Shown here piece after piece: positions 12,246 to 21,605 of a DNA stretch of 64,000 bases. The DNA comes from Clitoria ternatea (lineage: Eukaryota; Streptophyta; Magnoliopsida; Fabales; Fabaceae), in contig CM075676.1 in NCBI GenBank assembly GCA_037962975.1, forward strand, positions 29,445,001 to 29,509,000. Direction: 5' to 3'. The notes under the pieces were generated by a model. That model saw only the letters and a program-made list of their open reading frames with translations, ran no database searches and was not told the origin of the DNA. How positions within the stretch are numbered: the first letter of the stretch is position 1; each line of letters starts with the position of its first letter. The translations under genes were made by a program, and so were the position numbers.

Positions 12246-12254
12246 TATTTATAG
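12246..12254 (-). promoter_or_regulatory. TATA box for the Copia-2 accessory gene
   Basis: On the minus strand CTATAAATA lies about 98 bp before the ATG at 12148. The expected start site near 12220 would give a leader of about 70 nt that is CT-rich, as in many plant promoters. The TAATCGATTA array at 12371-12655 is directly upstream. Promoter activity is inferred. Confidence 0.65.
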
Positions 12255-12370
12255 GTGAGAGTTAGGTTTAGGGAGGAGGAAAGTGGGTTTGGAAAGGAGT
12301 GAAGTGAGTTAATAGAGGGAGTGGTTCGAGTATGCCTTGGAAACTGCAATTTTAACTCTTCAGAACCGAG

Positions 12371-12655
12371 GCTAATCGATTACTAGGCAGGTGGTAATCG
12401 ATTAGCTCACTGTTTCTGGGGAATTCCAAACGTTTTGTGCAGAACATAATCGATTAGGGCCTTTGACTAATCGATTATTTAAGAAACAGAACCGTCCTAA
12501 TCGATTGGAGCAAGGTAGTAATCGATTATGGAGAAGAGGAAACGTTTTGAACCTGAAACAGAATCATTGTAATCGATTAGGGGATGGGACTAATCGATTA
12601 TGAAGGAAACAGAAGCATAGTAATCGATTGTGAGGAGGAATGTAATCGATTATTG
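12371..12655. promoter_or_regulatory. Internal TAATCGATTA array upstream of the accessory gene
   Basis: About ten copies of TAATCGATTA or TAATCGATTG lie at roughly 20-40 bp spacing between the end of pol and the TATA box at 12246. This is the same motif, spacing and relation to TATA as in the LTRs, but in a separate internal place. Confidence 0.75.
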
Positions 12656-12757
12656 ATTCAAAAACTTCAAGTTTTTCGTACTGCAAAGTTCCAAACATGA
12701 AATGTAACATATACCATTCATCATGCTATACAACATAGTTCTTATCAAAATATTCCA

Positions 12758-15700
12758 TCATTCAAACACATTTGACATATCAAGAATGCCTAATTCTCTT
12801 CTAATGTGAATGAATTGTTCTCTAGCCAAGGGTTTTGTGAAGATATCAGCTAGTTGCCTAGAAGTTTCAACATGTTCAAGTACACAATCCCCTTTTAACA
12901 CATGATCTCTAATAAAGTGATGCCTAATCTCAATGTGCTTGGTTCTAGAGTGCATTACTGGATTCTTTGAGATGTTAATGGCACTAGTATTATCACATTT
13001 GATGGGTACTTTGTTTAAAACAATGCCAAAATCAAGAAGTTGTTGTCTCATCCAAAGAATTTGAGCACAACAACTACCGGCGGCTACATATTCTGCCTCA
13101 GCCGTCGATAATGCAACACTTGCTTGCTTCTTGCTATGCCAAGAAACAAGGGAGCTACCAAGTAAATGACATATGCCGCTAGTGCTCTTTCTATCAAGTT
13201 TACAGCCAGCAAAGTCAGAGTCAGAATATCCTAAAAGATTACATTCAACACCTTTGGGATACCACAAACCAACATTTTGAGTACCCACAAGATATTTCAA
13301 AATTCTTTTTACGGCAGTTAAATGTGATTCTTTAGGACAAGCTTGATACCTAGCACACATGCATACCGCAAACATAATATCGGGCCTACTAGCGGTTAAA
13401 TATAGTAAGGATCCAATCATACCTCGATATTTGGTTATTTCAATGTCCTTACCCTTTTCGTCTTTGTCTAGATAGCAGGATGTGCTCATGGGTGTAGCTA
13501 TCTCGTTTGCCTTGTCCATTCCAAACCTTTTAAGTAGTTCCTTACAGTACTTAGTTTGGCTAATGAACGTTCCATCAATGGCTTGTTTTATTTGTAGTCC
13601 AAGGAAGAAGGTGAGTTCTCCCATCAAGGACATTTCAAACTCATTCTGCATAATCTTGGCAAACTCTTGACAAAGATTTTCATTAGTAGCACCAAATATT
13701 ATGTCATCAACATAAATTTGTACCAAAAGAATGTCATTATTTTTGCGTTTTATAAATAATGTAGTATCAACCTTTCCTCTTTCAAAGTTGTGTTCTAAAA
13801 GAAATTTGCTTAGTCTTTCATACCAAGCTCTTGGAGCTTGTTTCAAACCATATAAAGCTTTTCTCAATTTGAAGACATGGTTTGGAAATTTGTGATTTTC
13901 AAAGCCGGGAGGTTGATCTACATAAACTTCTTCTTGAATGAAGCCGTTTAAAAATGCACTTTTGACATCCATTTGATAAAGTTTGAAATCCATACAACAT
14001 GCAAAAGCTAGCAATAACCTAATGGCTTCTAACCTAGCTACGGGAGCATACGTTTCTTCATAATCTATTCCCTCTTCTTGATTGTATCCCTTTGCAACTA
14101 GTCTAGCTTTGTTTCTTGTTATTATGCCATTTTCATCTAACTTATTTCTAAAAACCCATTTGGTGCCTATTATTAGATGGTCATTGGGTCTTGGCACAAG
14201 GTCCCAAACTTCGTTTCTTTCAAATTGGATTAACTCTTCTTGCATGGCCAACATCCAATGCTCATCAATAATGGCTTCATCAATATTTTTGGGTTCAATT
14301 TGGGATACAAAAGCTAAGTGATTGCATGCATTTCTAATGGCGTTTCGAGTACTTACCCCTTTGGTTATTTCTCCAATGATTTTGTCCAAGGGATGATCCT
14401 TCAAGGTTACCCAATCTTGTTGTCTCTCAATTTGTGTTGCACCTCCATCATTTTTGACTTCTTCTGTGTCCTCCAAGTTCATTTCTTGGAAAGTACCTAC
14501 AAGATCATCAACATCTTCCTTTCTCGGAGGGTTATGGCTATTTTCATCAAACTTAACATGAATAGATTCTTCAATAGTATTTGTTTGTTTGTTGAAAATT
14601 CTATAAGATTTACTTGATTGTGAATATTCTAGGAATATTGCCTCATCAGATTTTGCATCAAACTTTCCTAGATTATCCTTTCCATTGTTGAGCACAAAAC
14701 ACTTACATCCAAAAATATGAAAGTATGCAATGTTGGGTTTTCTACCCTTGTAAAGCTCATAGGGAGTTTTCTTTAAAATAGGCCTTATTAAACATCTATT
14801 CATAACATAACATGCGGTGTTTACCGCATCGGCCCAAAAGTGTTTTGCAATATTGTTTTCATTTAGCATGGTTCTAGCAAGCTCCACTAAAGATCTATTT
14901 TTCCTTTCAACCACTCTATTTTGTTGTGGAGTTCTAGGAGCTGAAAAATTGTGATTGATACCATGTTTTTCACAAAACTTTTCGAAAGATTGATTTTCAA
15001 ACTCTCCCCCATGATCGGTTCTAATGGATGCAATTTTTGAGTTTTGCTCATTTTGGATAATCTTTGCAAGTTTCTTGAATGCATGATATGCTTCATTTTT
15101 ATGAGCAAGAAACAATGTCCATGTATATCTAGAATAGTCATCTACTATAACTAGACCATAGTAATTTCCTCCAAAGCTTTTGATTTTGGATGGTCCAAAT
15201 AAATCCATGTGCAAAAGTTGTAAAGGCCTTTGAGTAGAAACAATGTTTTTGGATTGAAAAGATGCCTTTACTTGTTTTCCCTTTTGACATGCATCACAAA
15301 ATCTATTTTCAAACTTAAGCTTTGGTAAACCAATTACTAAATCTTTATAAACAAGTTTGTTCAAGTGGTCTACATGTATATGAGCTATTCTTCTATGCCA
15401 TAGCCAAGTTTCATCCTCTTTTGAAATAAAGCATTGTTCATCATTTTTGGACAAACTATCCACATCAATCATGTAAATGTTATCAATTCTTTTTCCAACA
15501 AATTTGACCTCTTTGTTTAGCTTATTTTCAATTATACAACAATTGGATTCAAATAAAACTCTATATCCTTTGTCACATAATTGACTTATGCTAAGTAGAT
15601 TATGTTTGAGGCCTTCAATATACAATACGTCACTTATGGAGGTGGAAGAATTCTTACCAATATTTCCAATGCCTAGGATTCTTCCTTTAGTGTTGTCTCC

Positions 15701-15787
15701 ATAGGTGACACTTCCTTTTCGTTTGGGAGTGAATGATGTAAATTTACTTATGTCTCCCATCATATGCTTTGAACACCCGCTATCCAA
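12758..15787 (-). CDS. Copia-2 Pol: protease-integrase-reverse transcriptase-RNase H
   Basis: About 1009 residues without a stop. Protease starts at once with DSGCSKHM. The pre-integrase zinc motif has H131 and H136, then C164 and C167. The integrase core triad is D195 (LLHMDLFGP), D258 (RTDHGG) and E294 (RVVERK). Reverse transcriptase has YVDDIIFG near residue 695, and RNase H includes YSDSDFAG and STAEAEY. The order is copia-type. The open frame begins at 15820, right after an in-frame TAG; its first codons (VCFKASNTHWYL) have no ATG, so Pol needs gag-pol frameshifting, splicing or another route. The nearest upstream gene is gag, whose stop is at 15834-15836. Confidence 0.93.
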   Translation of the reverse strand: MDSGCSKHMMGDISKFTSFTPKRKGSVTYGDNTKGRILGIGNIGKNSSTSISDVLYIEGLKHNLLSISQLCDKGYRVLFESNCCIIENKLNKEVKFVGKRIDNIYMIDVDSLSKNDEQCFISKEDETWLWHRRIAHIHVDHLNKLVYKDLVIGLPKLKFENRFCDACQKGKQVKASFQSKNIVSTQRPLQLLHMDLFGPSKIKSFGGNYYGLVIVDDYSRYTWTLFLAHKNEAYHAFKKLAKIIQNEQNSKIASIRTDHGGEFENQSFEKFCEKHGINHNFSAPRTPQQNRVVERKNRSLVELARTMLNENNIAKHFWADAVNTACYVMNRCLIRPILKKTPYELYKGRKPNIAYFHIFGCKCFVLNNGKDNLGKFDAKSDEAIFLEYSQSSKSYRIFNKQTNTIEESIHVKFDENSHNPPRKEDVDDLVGTFQEMNLEDTEEVKNDGGATQIERQQDWVTLKDHPLDKIIGEITKGVSTRNAIRNACNHLAFVSQIEPKNIDEAIIDEHWMLAMQEELIQFERNEVWDLVPRPNDHLIIGTKWVFRNKLDENGIITRNKARLVAKGYNQEEGIDYEETYAPVARLEAIRLLLAFACCMDFKLYQMDVKSAFLNGFIQEEVYVDQPPGFENHKFPNHVFKLRKALYGLKQAPRAWYERLSKFLLEHNFERGKVDTTLFIKRKNNDILLVQIYVDDIIFGATNENLCQEFAKIMQNEFEMSLMGELTFFLGLQIKQAIDGTFISQTKYCKELLKRFGMDKANEIATPMSTSCYLDKDEKGKDIEITKYRGMIGSLLYLTASRPDIMFAVCMCARYQACPKESHLTAVKRILKYLVGTQNVGLWYPKGVECNLLGYSDSDFAGCKLDRKSTSGICHLLGSSLVSWHSKKQASVALSTAEAEYVAAGSCCAQILWMRQQLLDFGIVLNKVPIKCDNTSAINISKNPVMHSRTKHIEIRHHFIRDHVLKGDCVLEHVETSRQLADIFTKPLAREQFIHIRRELGILDMSNVFE

Positions 15788-15833
15788 GTACCAATGGGTG
15801 TTGCTTGCCTTGAAGCATACCTACAAGACAAAA

Positions 15834-17507
15834 TCAGTGTAGAGAACTAGGTACCCATTTTATGTTGGGTCCTTCTAGGTTAGCTTGTGGGGATGTTCCT
15901 TTGGGAACCCACACCTTTCTTAAGACCTTTGGTCCTAGTTTCCTAACACTACACTTATAAGCACTATGTCCTTTGGAACCACAATGATTGCATTTCATAA
16001 AAGGTGAGGAGGATTTGCTTGGTGGTGCAAAGAAATTTTTATACTGTTTCTCCATTTTGTGATTGCCATGTTCTTGGTCATATCCTAAACCGGTTTTGCT
16101 AAACATGCATTTTTGTTGCCCAAGTAGGATATTCAAATTATCTCTTCCATTAGTGAATTTTTCTAATGTCCTATTTAGGTCTTCAACCTTGGTTTCTAAC
16201 ATAATGCACCTTTTTGCAAAATCACATGGTTTATTCTTGGAGCATGTTTGAACATTTTCTAGTGCTTCTTTTAAGCTATCATTTTCTTTACATACTTCCA
16301 TGAGATGCATTTCAAGGGTATCACTAGTTTTCCTAGATGATTTAAGTCTATTAGAGACTTTTACAAATTTATCATATAATTCCTCAAAAGCATCTAACAG
16401 TTCATTTTTGTCTAAGTCAAGAAGATTTACCTCATTATCCTCTTCTTGATGATTTGCCATTAAGCAAAGATTTGCTTCCTCATTTTCTGAATCATCGGAG
16501 CTATTCACATCGTTCTCATCCCAAGCAATGTAGACTCTTCTTCTTCTTTGTTTGTCTTTGCCCTTCTTTTTAAGATTTGGACAATCGGCCTTGAAGTGCC
16601 CTTCCTTGCCACATTCAAAACAATTGGGTGAGGAAGCATTTTCTTTAGTGATAGGTTTCTTACTTGGGTTTTTGAAGCTTCTTTGGAAGCGTTTGCCTTT
16701 CATGAATTTCCCGAAGCGTTTCACAAATAGTCCAAATTCTTCTTCTTCATCAAGTTCGCTTCCGGATTCTTCTTCTTCATTTATGGAAGTAGCCTTGAGA
16801 GCAAGACCCTTTTTCTTAGAAGATTTTTCTTCCTCTTCCGCCATCTTTAATTCTTTCAGCTCTTGTTCTTGTTCCTGCAACTTACCAAATAAAGTGGCAA
16901 GAGACATTTCGTTTATGCTAGGAGACTGTTTGATGGCGGTAACTAGCGGTTGCCATTCTCTGTTAAGACTTTTCAACACTTTATGAATGAGCTCTTTGTT
17001 AGTGTAAGTCTTTCCAAGTGTAATGAGTTGATTAATGATGAGAGTGAATCTTTTTTGCATATCAATAATTGATTCATGAGAGTTTAATCTAAAGCACTCA
17101 TATTGACTAGTTAGTGTACTAATCTTAGAGTCCTTTACATCATTAGTACCTTCGTGAGTTACTTGTAGAGTATCCCACATCTCTTTAGCAGTTTGGCAAG
17201 TCATTATTCTAAAAAATTCATCTTGACCTAAAGCCATAGTAATTAGATTTTTGGCCTTGTAGCCATATTGGACTTTCTTTTCTTCCTCGCTTGTCCATTC
17301 ATCTATAGGTTTTTCGACATTTTTACTATCTACTGTATGCATTGGTATATAAGGACCATTTTCAATGGCATTCCAAATTTTCAAGTCAATTGATTGAATG
17401 AAGATTTTCATTCTCTCTTTCCAAAAGGCATACCCTTCCCCATTGAAAGCGGGAGGTCTGTTTATCGCACCACCCTCGGGAAAAACATTTTGAGAACTTG
17501 AGGCCAT
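15834..17507 (-). CDS. Copia-2 Gag (557 aa)
   Basis: Starts MASSSQNVFPEGG shortly after the 5' LTR and primer-binding site. The N-terminal half is the copia Gag (UBN2-like) capsid region with WKERMKIFIQSIDLK and IHKVLKSLNREW. A Glu/Lys-rich stretch and two CCHC zinc knuckles follow (CFECGKEGHFKADC and CNHCGSKGHSAYKC). Between the knuckles is a heptad-like region typical of Sirevirus Gag. Gag packages element RNA into virus-like particles in the cytoplasm. It ends KWVPSSLH at TGA, 13 nt before the pol open frame, which is in another frame. No lesion is visible. Confidence 0.93.
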   Translation of the reverse strand: MASSSQNVFPEGGAINRPPAFNGEGYAFWKERMKIFIQSIDLKIWNAIENGPYIPMHTVDSKNVEKPIDEWTSEEEKKVQYGYKAKNLITMALGQDEFFRIMTCQTAKEMWDTLQVTHEGTNDVKDSKISTLTSQYECFRLNSHESIIDMQKRFTLIINQLITLGKTYTNKELIHKVLKSLNREWQPLVTAIKQSPSINEMSLATLFGKLQEQEQELKELKMAEEEEKSSKKKGLALKATSINEEEESGSELDEEEEFGLFVKRFGKFMKGKRFQRSFKNPSKKPITKENASSPNCFECGKEGHFKADCPNLKKKGKDKQRRRRVYIAWDENDVNSSDDSENEEANLCLMANHQEEDNEVNLLDLDKNELLDAFEELYDKFVKVSNRLKSSRKTSDTLEMHLMEVCKENDSLKEALENVQTCSKNKPCDFAKRCIMLETKVEDLNRTLEKFTNGRDNLNILLGQQKCMFSKTGLGYDQEHGNHKMEKQYKNFFAPPSKSSSPFMKCNHCGSKGHSAYKCSVRKLGPKVLRKVWVPKGTSPQANLEGPNIKWVPSSLH

Positions 17508-17549
17508 TTAGTCTTTTGAAGCTGTTAAGCTTGATCTACCAAGAGTCAA

Positions 17550-17561
17550 GCTCTGATACCA
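17550..17561 (-). other. Copia-2 primer-binding site
   Basis: On the minus strand it reads TGGTATCAGAGC, a perfect complement of the initiator tRNA-Met 3' end, 2 nt inside the 5' LTR. Confidence 0.95.
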
Positions 17562-17563
17562 CT

Positions 17564-18984
17564 TGTTGTTCAAGTGGCCTCAATACTCAAGAGGGGGGGT
17601 GAATTGAGTTATAAGACTTTTGCTTGGAATACCTTTGAAATTGATTTCTATAACCAAGTTTATGAGAGTATGCAAGTGAAAGCAAGTAAAGGATGATATG
17701 CAATGCACTACAAAAGAAAATATTGCTGGGGCAATTTAGCAAACACTTGGTGTGCAGTATTTGAAGTATAACAAATTAAGCAAGTTTAAGTGTGCTTTTC
17801 TCAAACAATCAACACCAATCAATTAATATGCAGTATATGATAGTAAAAGAGTAAGGAAGAGAAGCTTGCAAACCGATATAACGAGTTCCACCCAATCCGG
17901 TGTACGTCTCGCCTCTAAGCAACCCACTTAGAGGATTTCACTATTGAAGATTTGAGATACAAGCTTTGAGCAATTGCAGCTTCCTAGTGTCCCACACTCA
18001 AGAACTCAATCCTCACAAGCAAAGGGCAACCCACCCAATCTCACAATCTCTCAATACCCAAAGGTTGAACCCCAACCTTTGTGACCACTCAACCTAGAGT
18101 GAACAACCACTCAACCTAGAGTGAATCCCTTGTGTTTGGTGTTGTGTTTACAATCAATACACTCTCTTAATAGAGTAGATACACAAATGAAAGCTCTAAC
18201 CAATTCTAACTCTCAAGATGAGAGGATATACAAATGTATTTCAAGATACAAGAAATAGGGCTTACAAGGCACAAAATAGAGTAAAGGATTTGTAGCTTCT
18301 TGTTATTTTTTTTTGTGCTTGTGTTCCTCTTCAATTTATAGAGCCAAGATAGCTGTTGAGGTGTGCCCTTCGTTCTTCATAGCCGTTGCTCTCAGTTGAA
18401 ATTTGAAGGATGGTGGAGACATGAGCTGGTTTCCCACTTAAATGTGTTTTTCCACTAGCGTAATCGATTACACCCTCGCGTGGTAATCGATTAGCTTTAA
18501 GTCAGAGAGTCACTAATCGATTATTTCATTTTCTGTAATCGATTAGCATCTATACCTGATGCATTTAATTTAATTTCGCAGCTTCCTAATCGATTAGCAT
18601 ATCTTGTAATCGATTACCTTAATTTCAGTGGCTTCCTAATCGATTGAATGGCTTCCTTAATCGATTAGGCATTATACTTGATACATTTAATCCCATTTTT
18701 GATGGTTGTAATCGATTAGCTTTAAGTACCTAATCGATTATCTTAATTCCAGTGACTTCGTAGTCGATTATCTTCAGTCCCATAATCGATTAGCTTACAT
18801 CCTGATGCAGTTTCTTCCAAAACAGAAAGCTCCTAATCGATTAGCATAAGTGACCTAATCGATTAGCTTCGCTTTTACTTGGACCCTGATTCCATATCTT
18901 TGTTTTTGTACAGATTTCTTCAAGAGTGCTTGTCATTATCAAAATCTTTGAACATCCTTGAACCTGTATACATATTCAAACACA
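17564..18984 (-). repeat. Copia-2 5' LTR (1421 bp)
   Basis: Bounded by TGTTGTTC at 17564 and TTCAAACACA at 18984 (plus-strand reading). The TATA box on the minus strand is at 18331-18341, with about 14 TAATCGATTA copies upstream at 18459-18868. Same length as the 3' LTR. Confidence 0.95.
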
Positions 18985-18989
18985 TTAAG
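18985..18989. other. Target site duplication of Copia-2 (right)
   Basis: TTAAG, identical to 9067-9071. Removing the element rejoins the CACTA A sequence at the start of its subterminal array (AAG then CACGGTT). Confidence 0.93.
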
Positions 18990-19448
18990 CACGGTTATGG
19001 TGTTAACCGTCCTTAAAAGTCTCACTTTTAAGCATGGTTGTACCTTAACCGTACTTAAAAGTGCTCCCCACGAAGCTTAAAAAGGTCAGAACCGTGCTTA
19101 AAAATGAGATACGAGCACGGTTATAAGGGAGATACGAGCACAGTTCAAAGGAACCGTGCTTAAAAGTGACTTATAAGCACGGTTATATGGGAGATACGAG
19201 CACGGTTCAAACAACCATGCTTAAAAGTCCCTTACAAGCACGGTTGAAAGGAGATACGAGCACGGTTCAAAGGAACCGTGCTTAAAAGTCCCCCACCTAC
19301 AAGCACGGTTATTAGTAACCGTGCTTAAAAGCCCCTTACGAGCACGGTTGAGAACCGTCCTTAAAAGCCCCTATTTACAAGCACGGTGGGAACAACCGTG
19401 CTTAAAGGGTCACCAGAACCATGCTTAAAAGTCCTTTTTCCACTAGTG
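18990..19448. repeat. CACTA A subterminal palindrome array and terminus
   Basis: More than ten copies of AAGCACGGTT or its complement AACCGTGCTT, often paired as short hairpins with 4-8 nt loops, end at CACTAGTG (19441-19448). Such arrays are the usual transposase-binding regions of CACTA elements. The motif differs from that of CACTA B (TTCACGGTT and AACCGTGAA), though both share the core ACGGTT. Confidence 0.88.
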
Positions 19449-19936
19449 AAAGATATAGGAAAAAGTGAAAGGAAAAATAATGAAGTGGAAGGATATGGTT
19501 AAGGGGAAATGGAAGAAGGATTTTGAAGGCCACTCCCTAGGAGGGTGATAACTCCAACTCACCACCAAGGAGGAAGAGGACCCCTTGGATAAGAGCTTGC
19601 TAAAGTCTCTTTAGCCTAGAGAGAAGGAGGAGAATCTCTCACTAGAATTTCTCACCAAGTGTTTGTATTTCTCAAAATAAAAGTTATGCCTTTTTTTACA
19701 AGAGGAGACACCTATATATAGCCTTTTGGAGAATTCGACCAAGGTGTTTCTAAGGGACCTCCATGATGAATCCTAGGCCCAATCAATGGAAAAGAGATGG
19801 AGGTGGCCTATACATGGCCCAAATGAGAGTACATGGCCCAATAGTGACCAAATTGACATAGTAAGGTCCAAAGAAAACCTAAATCACTAGAAAAACTATT
19901 TATGATCTATATTACATGATGAGTACAAATAGATCC
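19449..19936 (-). repeat. 3' region/LTR fragment of an old gypsy element
   Basis: On the minus strand this follows a gypsy pol tail and contains a TATA-like CTATATATAGG at about 19712-19722 with a short transcript-like leader. It is cut by CACTA A at 19448. No intact partner LTR is visible in the window. Confidence 0.55.
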
Positions 19937-20113
19937 TTAAACTGTCTTCATTGAGCTTGGGCCTACTAAGCAAGGTAAGGAAGGTAGGGCTTTATGGATG
20001 GTCTCTTTACCCTTCTTGGACTTGGCCCTTGTTAAGGGACCCTTGTAAGCCTCAAACCCTTTGTCCAAGGTAGTGTGAGGATCCTCCCATGTTGTGTCCT
20101 CATTACCTTGCAT
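19937..20113 (-). pseudogene. C-terminal tail of a Ty3/gypsy pol (about 58 aa)
   Basis: The minus-strand frame includes GFEAYKGPLTRAKSKKGK and ends SSMKTV at TAA 19937-19939. A tail with a GPLTRA(R)AKSKK-type motif is, as I recall, common at the end of legume gypsy polyproteins. The rest is lost where a different repeat begins at 20114-20115 (TGTAACGGCC). Short and without catalytic residues, so the family call is moderate. Confidence 0.5.
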
Positions 20114-20114
20114 G

Positions 20115-20809
20115 TGTAACGGCCTTGATTTTTAGGATAGGAACCCAGACCCTCAGGGACTCCTGAGGGTGTCTTGTTAAGCTTTCTATAGAAAGCTTGA
20201 GGCTTCGGTCTTCTCTTTAGACTGTTTTAATATGAAAAGTAGTGAGAAAAGAACCCAAATAAGACGTGAGTGTGAGGTATCAGTAACGAAAAACTAGTTC
20301 AAAAAGAATTTAAATGAAAGAAATGAGTAAGAAATAAGTAACATAATGCTAGCGAGTGATAATAATTATGTTGTCTAATTAGTAATATCCTAATAGTAAT
20401 ATTAATTAGTATTGGATAATAATTGACTATGTGTTAATTAGTTAATAATTTTATAAAATCTCTTTGGTAATAATATTTAATTATAGTAGTAATTCATTAT
20501 ATGCTAAGATTAATTTAATACTTAATATTCAATATTTCATTTTTAATATTAAATTAATATTTATTTGAATATATATAATTAATAATAATATTTAATATAT
20601 AATACTTAATTAATATTTAATTCTAATATTTAATTAATATTCATCTATTTATATATTTAATTCAAAATTATACATTATAATATTATTTTATTGATAATTA
20701 TATTTAATAATAAATGTCAGGTTCTCATATTTGAAGTATGGGACCTAATAAACGATTCAATTCCAACGATTCAGCCTGAGACTAGTGATCCTATAAGGAA
20801 TCTAGTCAT
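20115..20809. other. LTR-like start and very AT-rich stretch, no gene
   Basis: Begins TGTAACGGCC, a common start for plant gypsy LTRs. About 20225-20285 is repeated in reverse complement near 58044-58100. From about 20380 to 20700 the sequence is extremely AT-rich with TTAATATTTAAT-type runs. No open frame of note. Confidence 0.5.
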
Positions 20810-21605
20810 TTTAGGACCTTCTTGTAGTGAATCCAGGATGACAGGCTCGGTCTGGTAGGAATAATCAGTACCTCAAACACCCTCCTCGATTGATCGTGCG
20901 TATACTTTGGGATATTCAATCGTAGCATGGTTGATCCTTGGTGAATCGTTTTAATGTTTTAAGAACTTTTGCTGCAGGGACCAAATCTTAATTTGGGCCC
21001 TATCGGCTTCGTTTCTCAAGAAACCGATTAATTCAATTTGAACGCCTAAATCTGGCCTGAACACCTTTAGTGTTTTGGGCTTAACTTTCTCAAACGATAC
21101 CAGAATCAAATAATCCTGGTGTTAGTTTATTTGCTACGAAGAGATCTTTAATCTCTTTTTCTTGTCCCAAGCCTTAATTTGTACATAAATCATTCAAAAA
21201 ATCATAACTTCCTCATATGATATCAGATTCATGTAAAACCAATGTCAAAATCTCCATAACAAAACTATCTATGTTTTCTATGAAGACTTCAAAGGTTGAA
21301 TCCACCTAGATCAACACTACTTTGAGAATCTTCTCAAACCTATTATATTCTCGCAACAACACTAACTCCTTTAGAAAAATTGCATACCCCTCTCATATGA
21401 TGCTGGAATCTCTTCTTTCTTTTTTTATGATCCAGTATCAAAAAATCCTACAAGTTTCATAAAGGGCATGAAGGTTTATTCTCAAAGGAAAAATAGTTAT
21501 AAATTTATTTTTACAGCCCCAACCAATTTGGGAGCTCCGAGAGCATCTTATCTTAGTTCAGGTATAACTTGAGCTACCAACCTCAGATCTTCGCATATGA
21601 TATAT
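20810..21605 (+). repeat. Left arm of long inverted repeat
   Basis: Reverse complement of 24015-24850 along almost its whole length, for example GGATGACAGGCTCGGTCTGG here and its complement near 24810. I judge the arms to be roughly 85% identical by eye. A third, more diverged copy in this orientation starts near 61980. The family looks like part of an LTR or a fold-back element; it has no coding frame. Confidence 0.8.

Larger units (their letters stand above)
9072..18984 (-). mobile_element. Copia-2: complete Sirevirus-type Ty1/copia element
   Basis: A 9913-bp minus-strand element with 1421-bp LTRs at both ends, TTAAG duplications, a primer-binding site at 17550-17561, gag at 15834-17507, pol at 12758-15787, an extra ORF at 11090-12148 and a polypurine tract next to the 3' LTR. 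By eye the two LTRs differ at about six positions (roughly 0.4%), so insertion was recent. The order gag, protease, integrase, RT, RNase H is copia-type. The downstream ORF, repeated polypurine tracts and LTR motif array fit the Sirevirus lineage (SIRE1-like). No frame-disrupting lesion is visible in its proteins. Confidence 0.95.
5392..19448 (+). mobile_element. CACTA A (En/Spm-type), 3' part, interrupted by Copia-1 and Copia-2
   Basis: The 3' portion of a CACTA transposon. 5392-9071 is collinear with 50170-53700 of CACTA B (tnpD tail, then the tnpA-like gene). 18985-19448 holds a palindromic subterminal array and the terminus, which on the minus strand reads CACTAGTGGAAAAAGGAC. Copia-2 (9072-18984) splits it with a TTAAG duplication, and Copia-1 splits it to the left of 5392. 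The 5' end and the 3-bp target duplication partner are outside the window; the flanking triplet at 19449-19451 is AAA. Confidence 0.88.

Noticed and set aside
12149..12349. Hydrophobic N-terminus (LLISHYLLPLKP, LFIILFVF) of the longer open frame, suggestive of an envelope signal/membrane segment
   Set aside because: It overlaps the TATA box and CT-rich leader; the ATG at 12148 is the better start, and the resulting protein has no hydrophobic segment.
13482..16986. Plus-strand open frames within Copia-2 gag and pol
   Set aside because: They are antisense shadows of the conserved minus-strand Gag and Pol frames.
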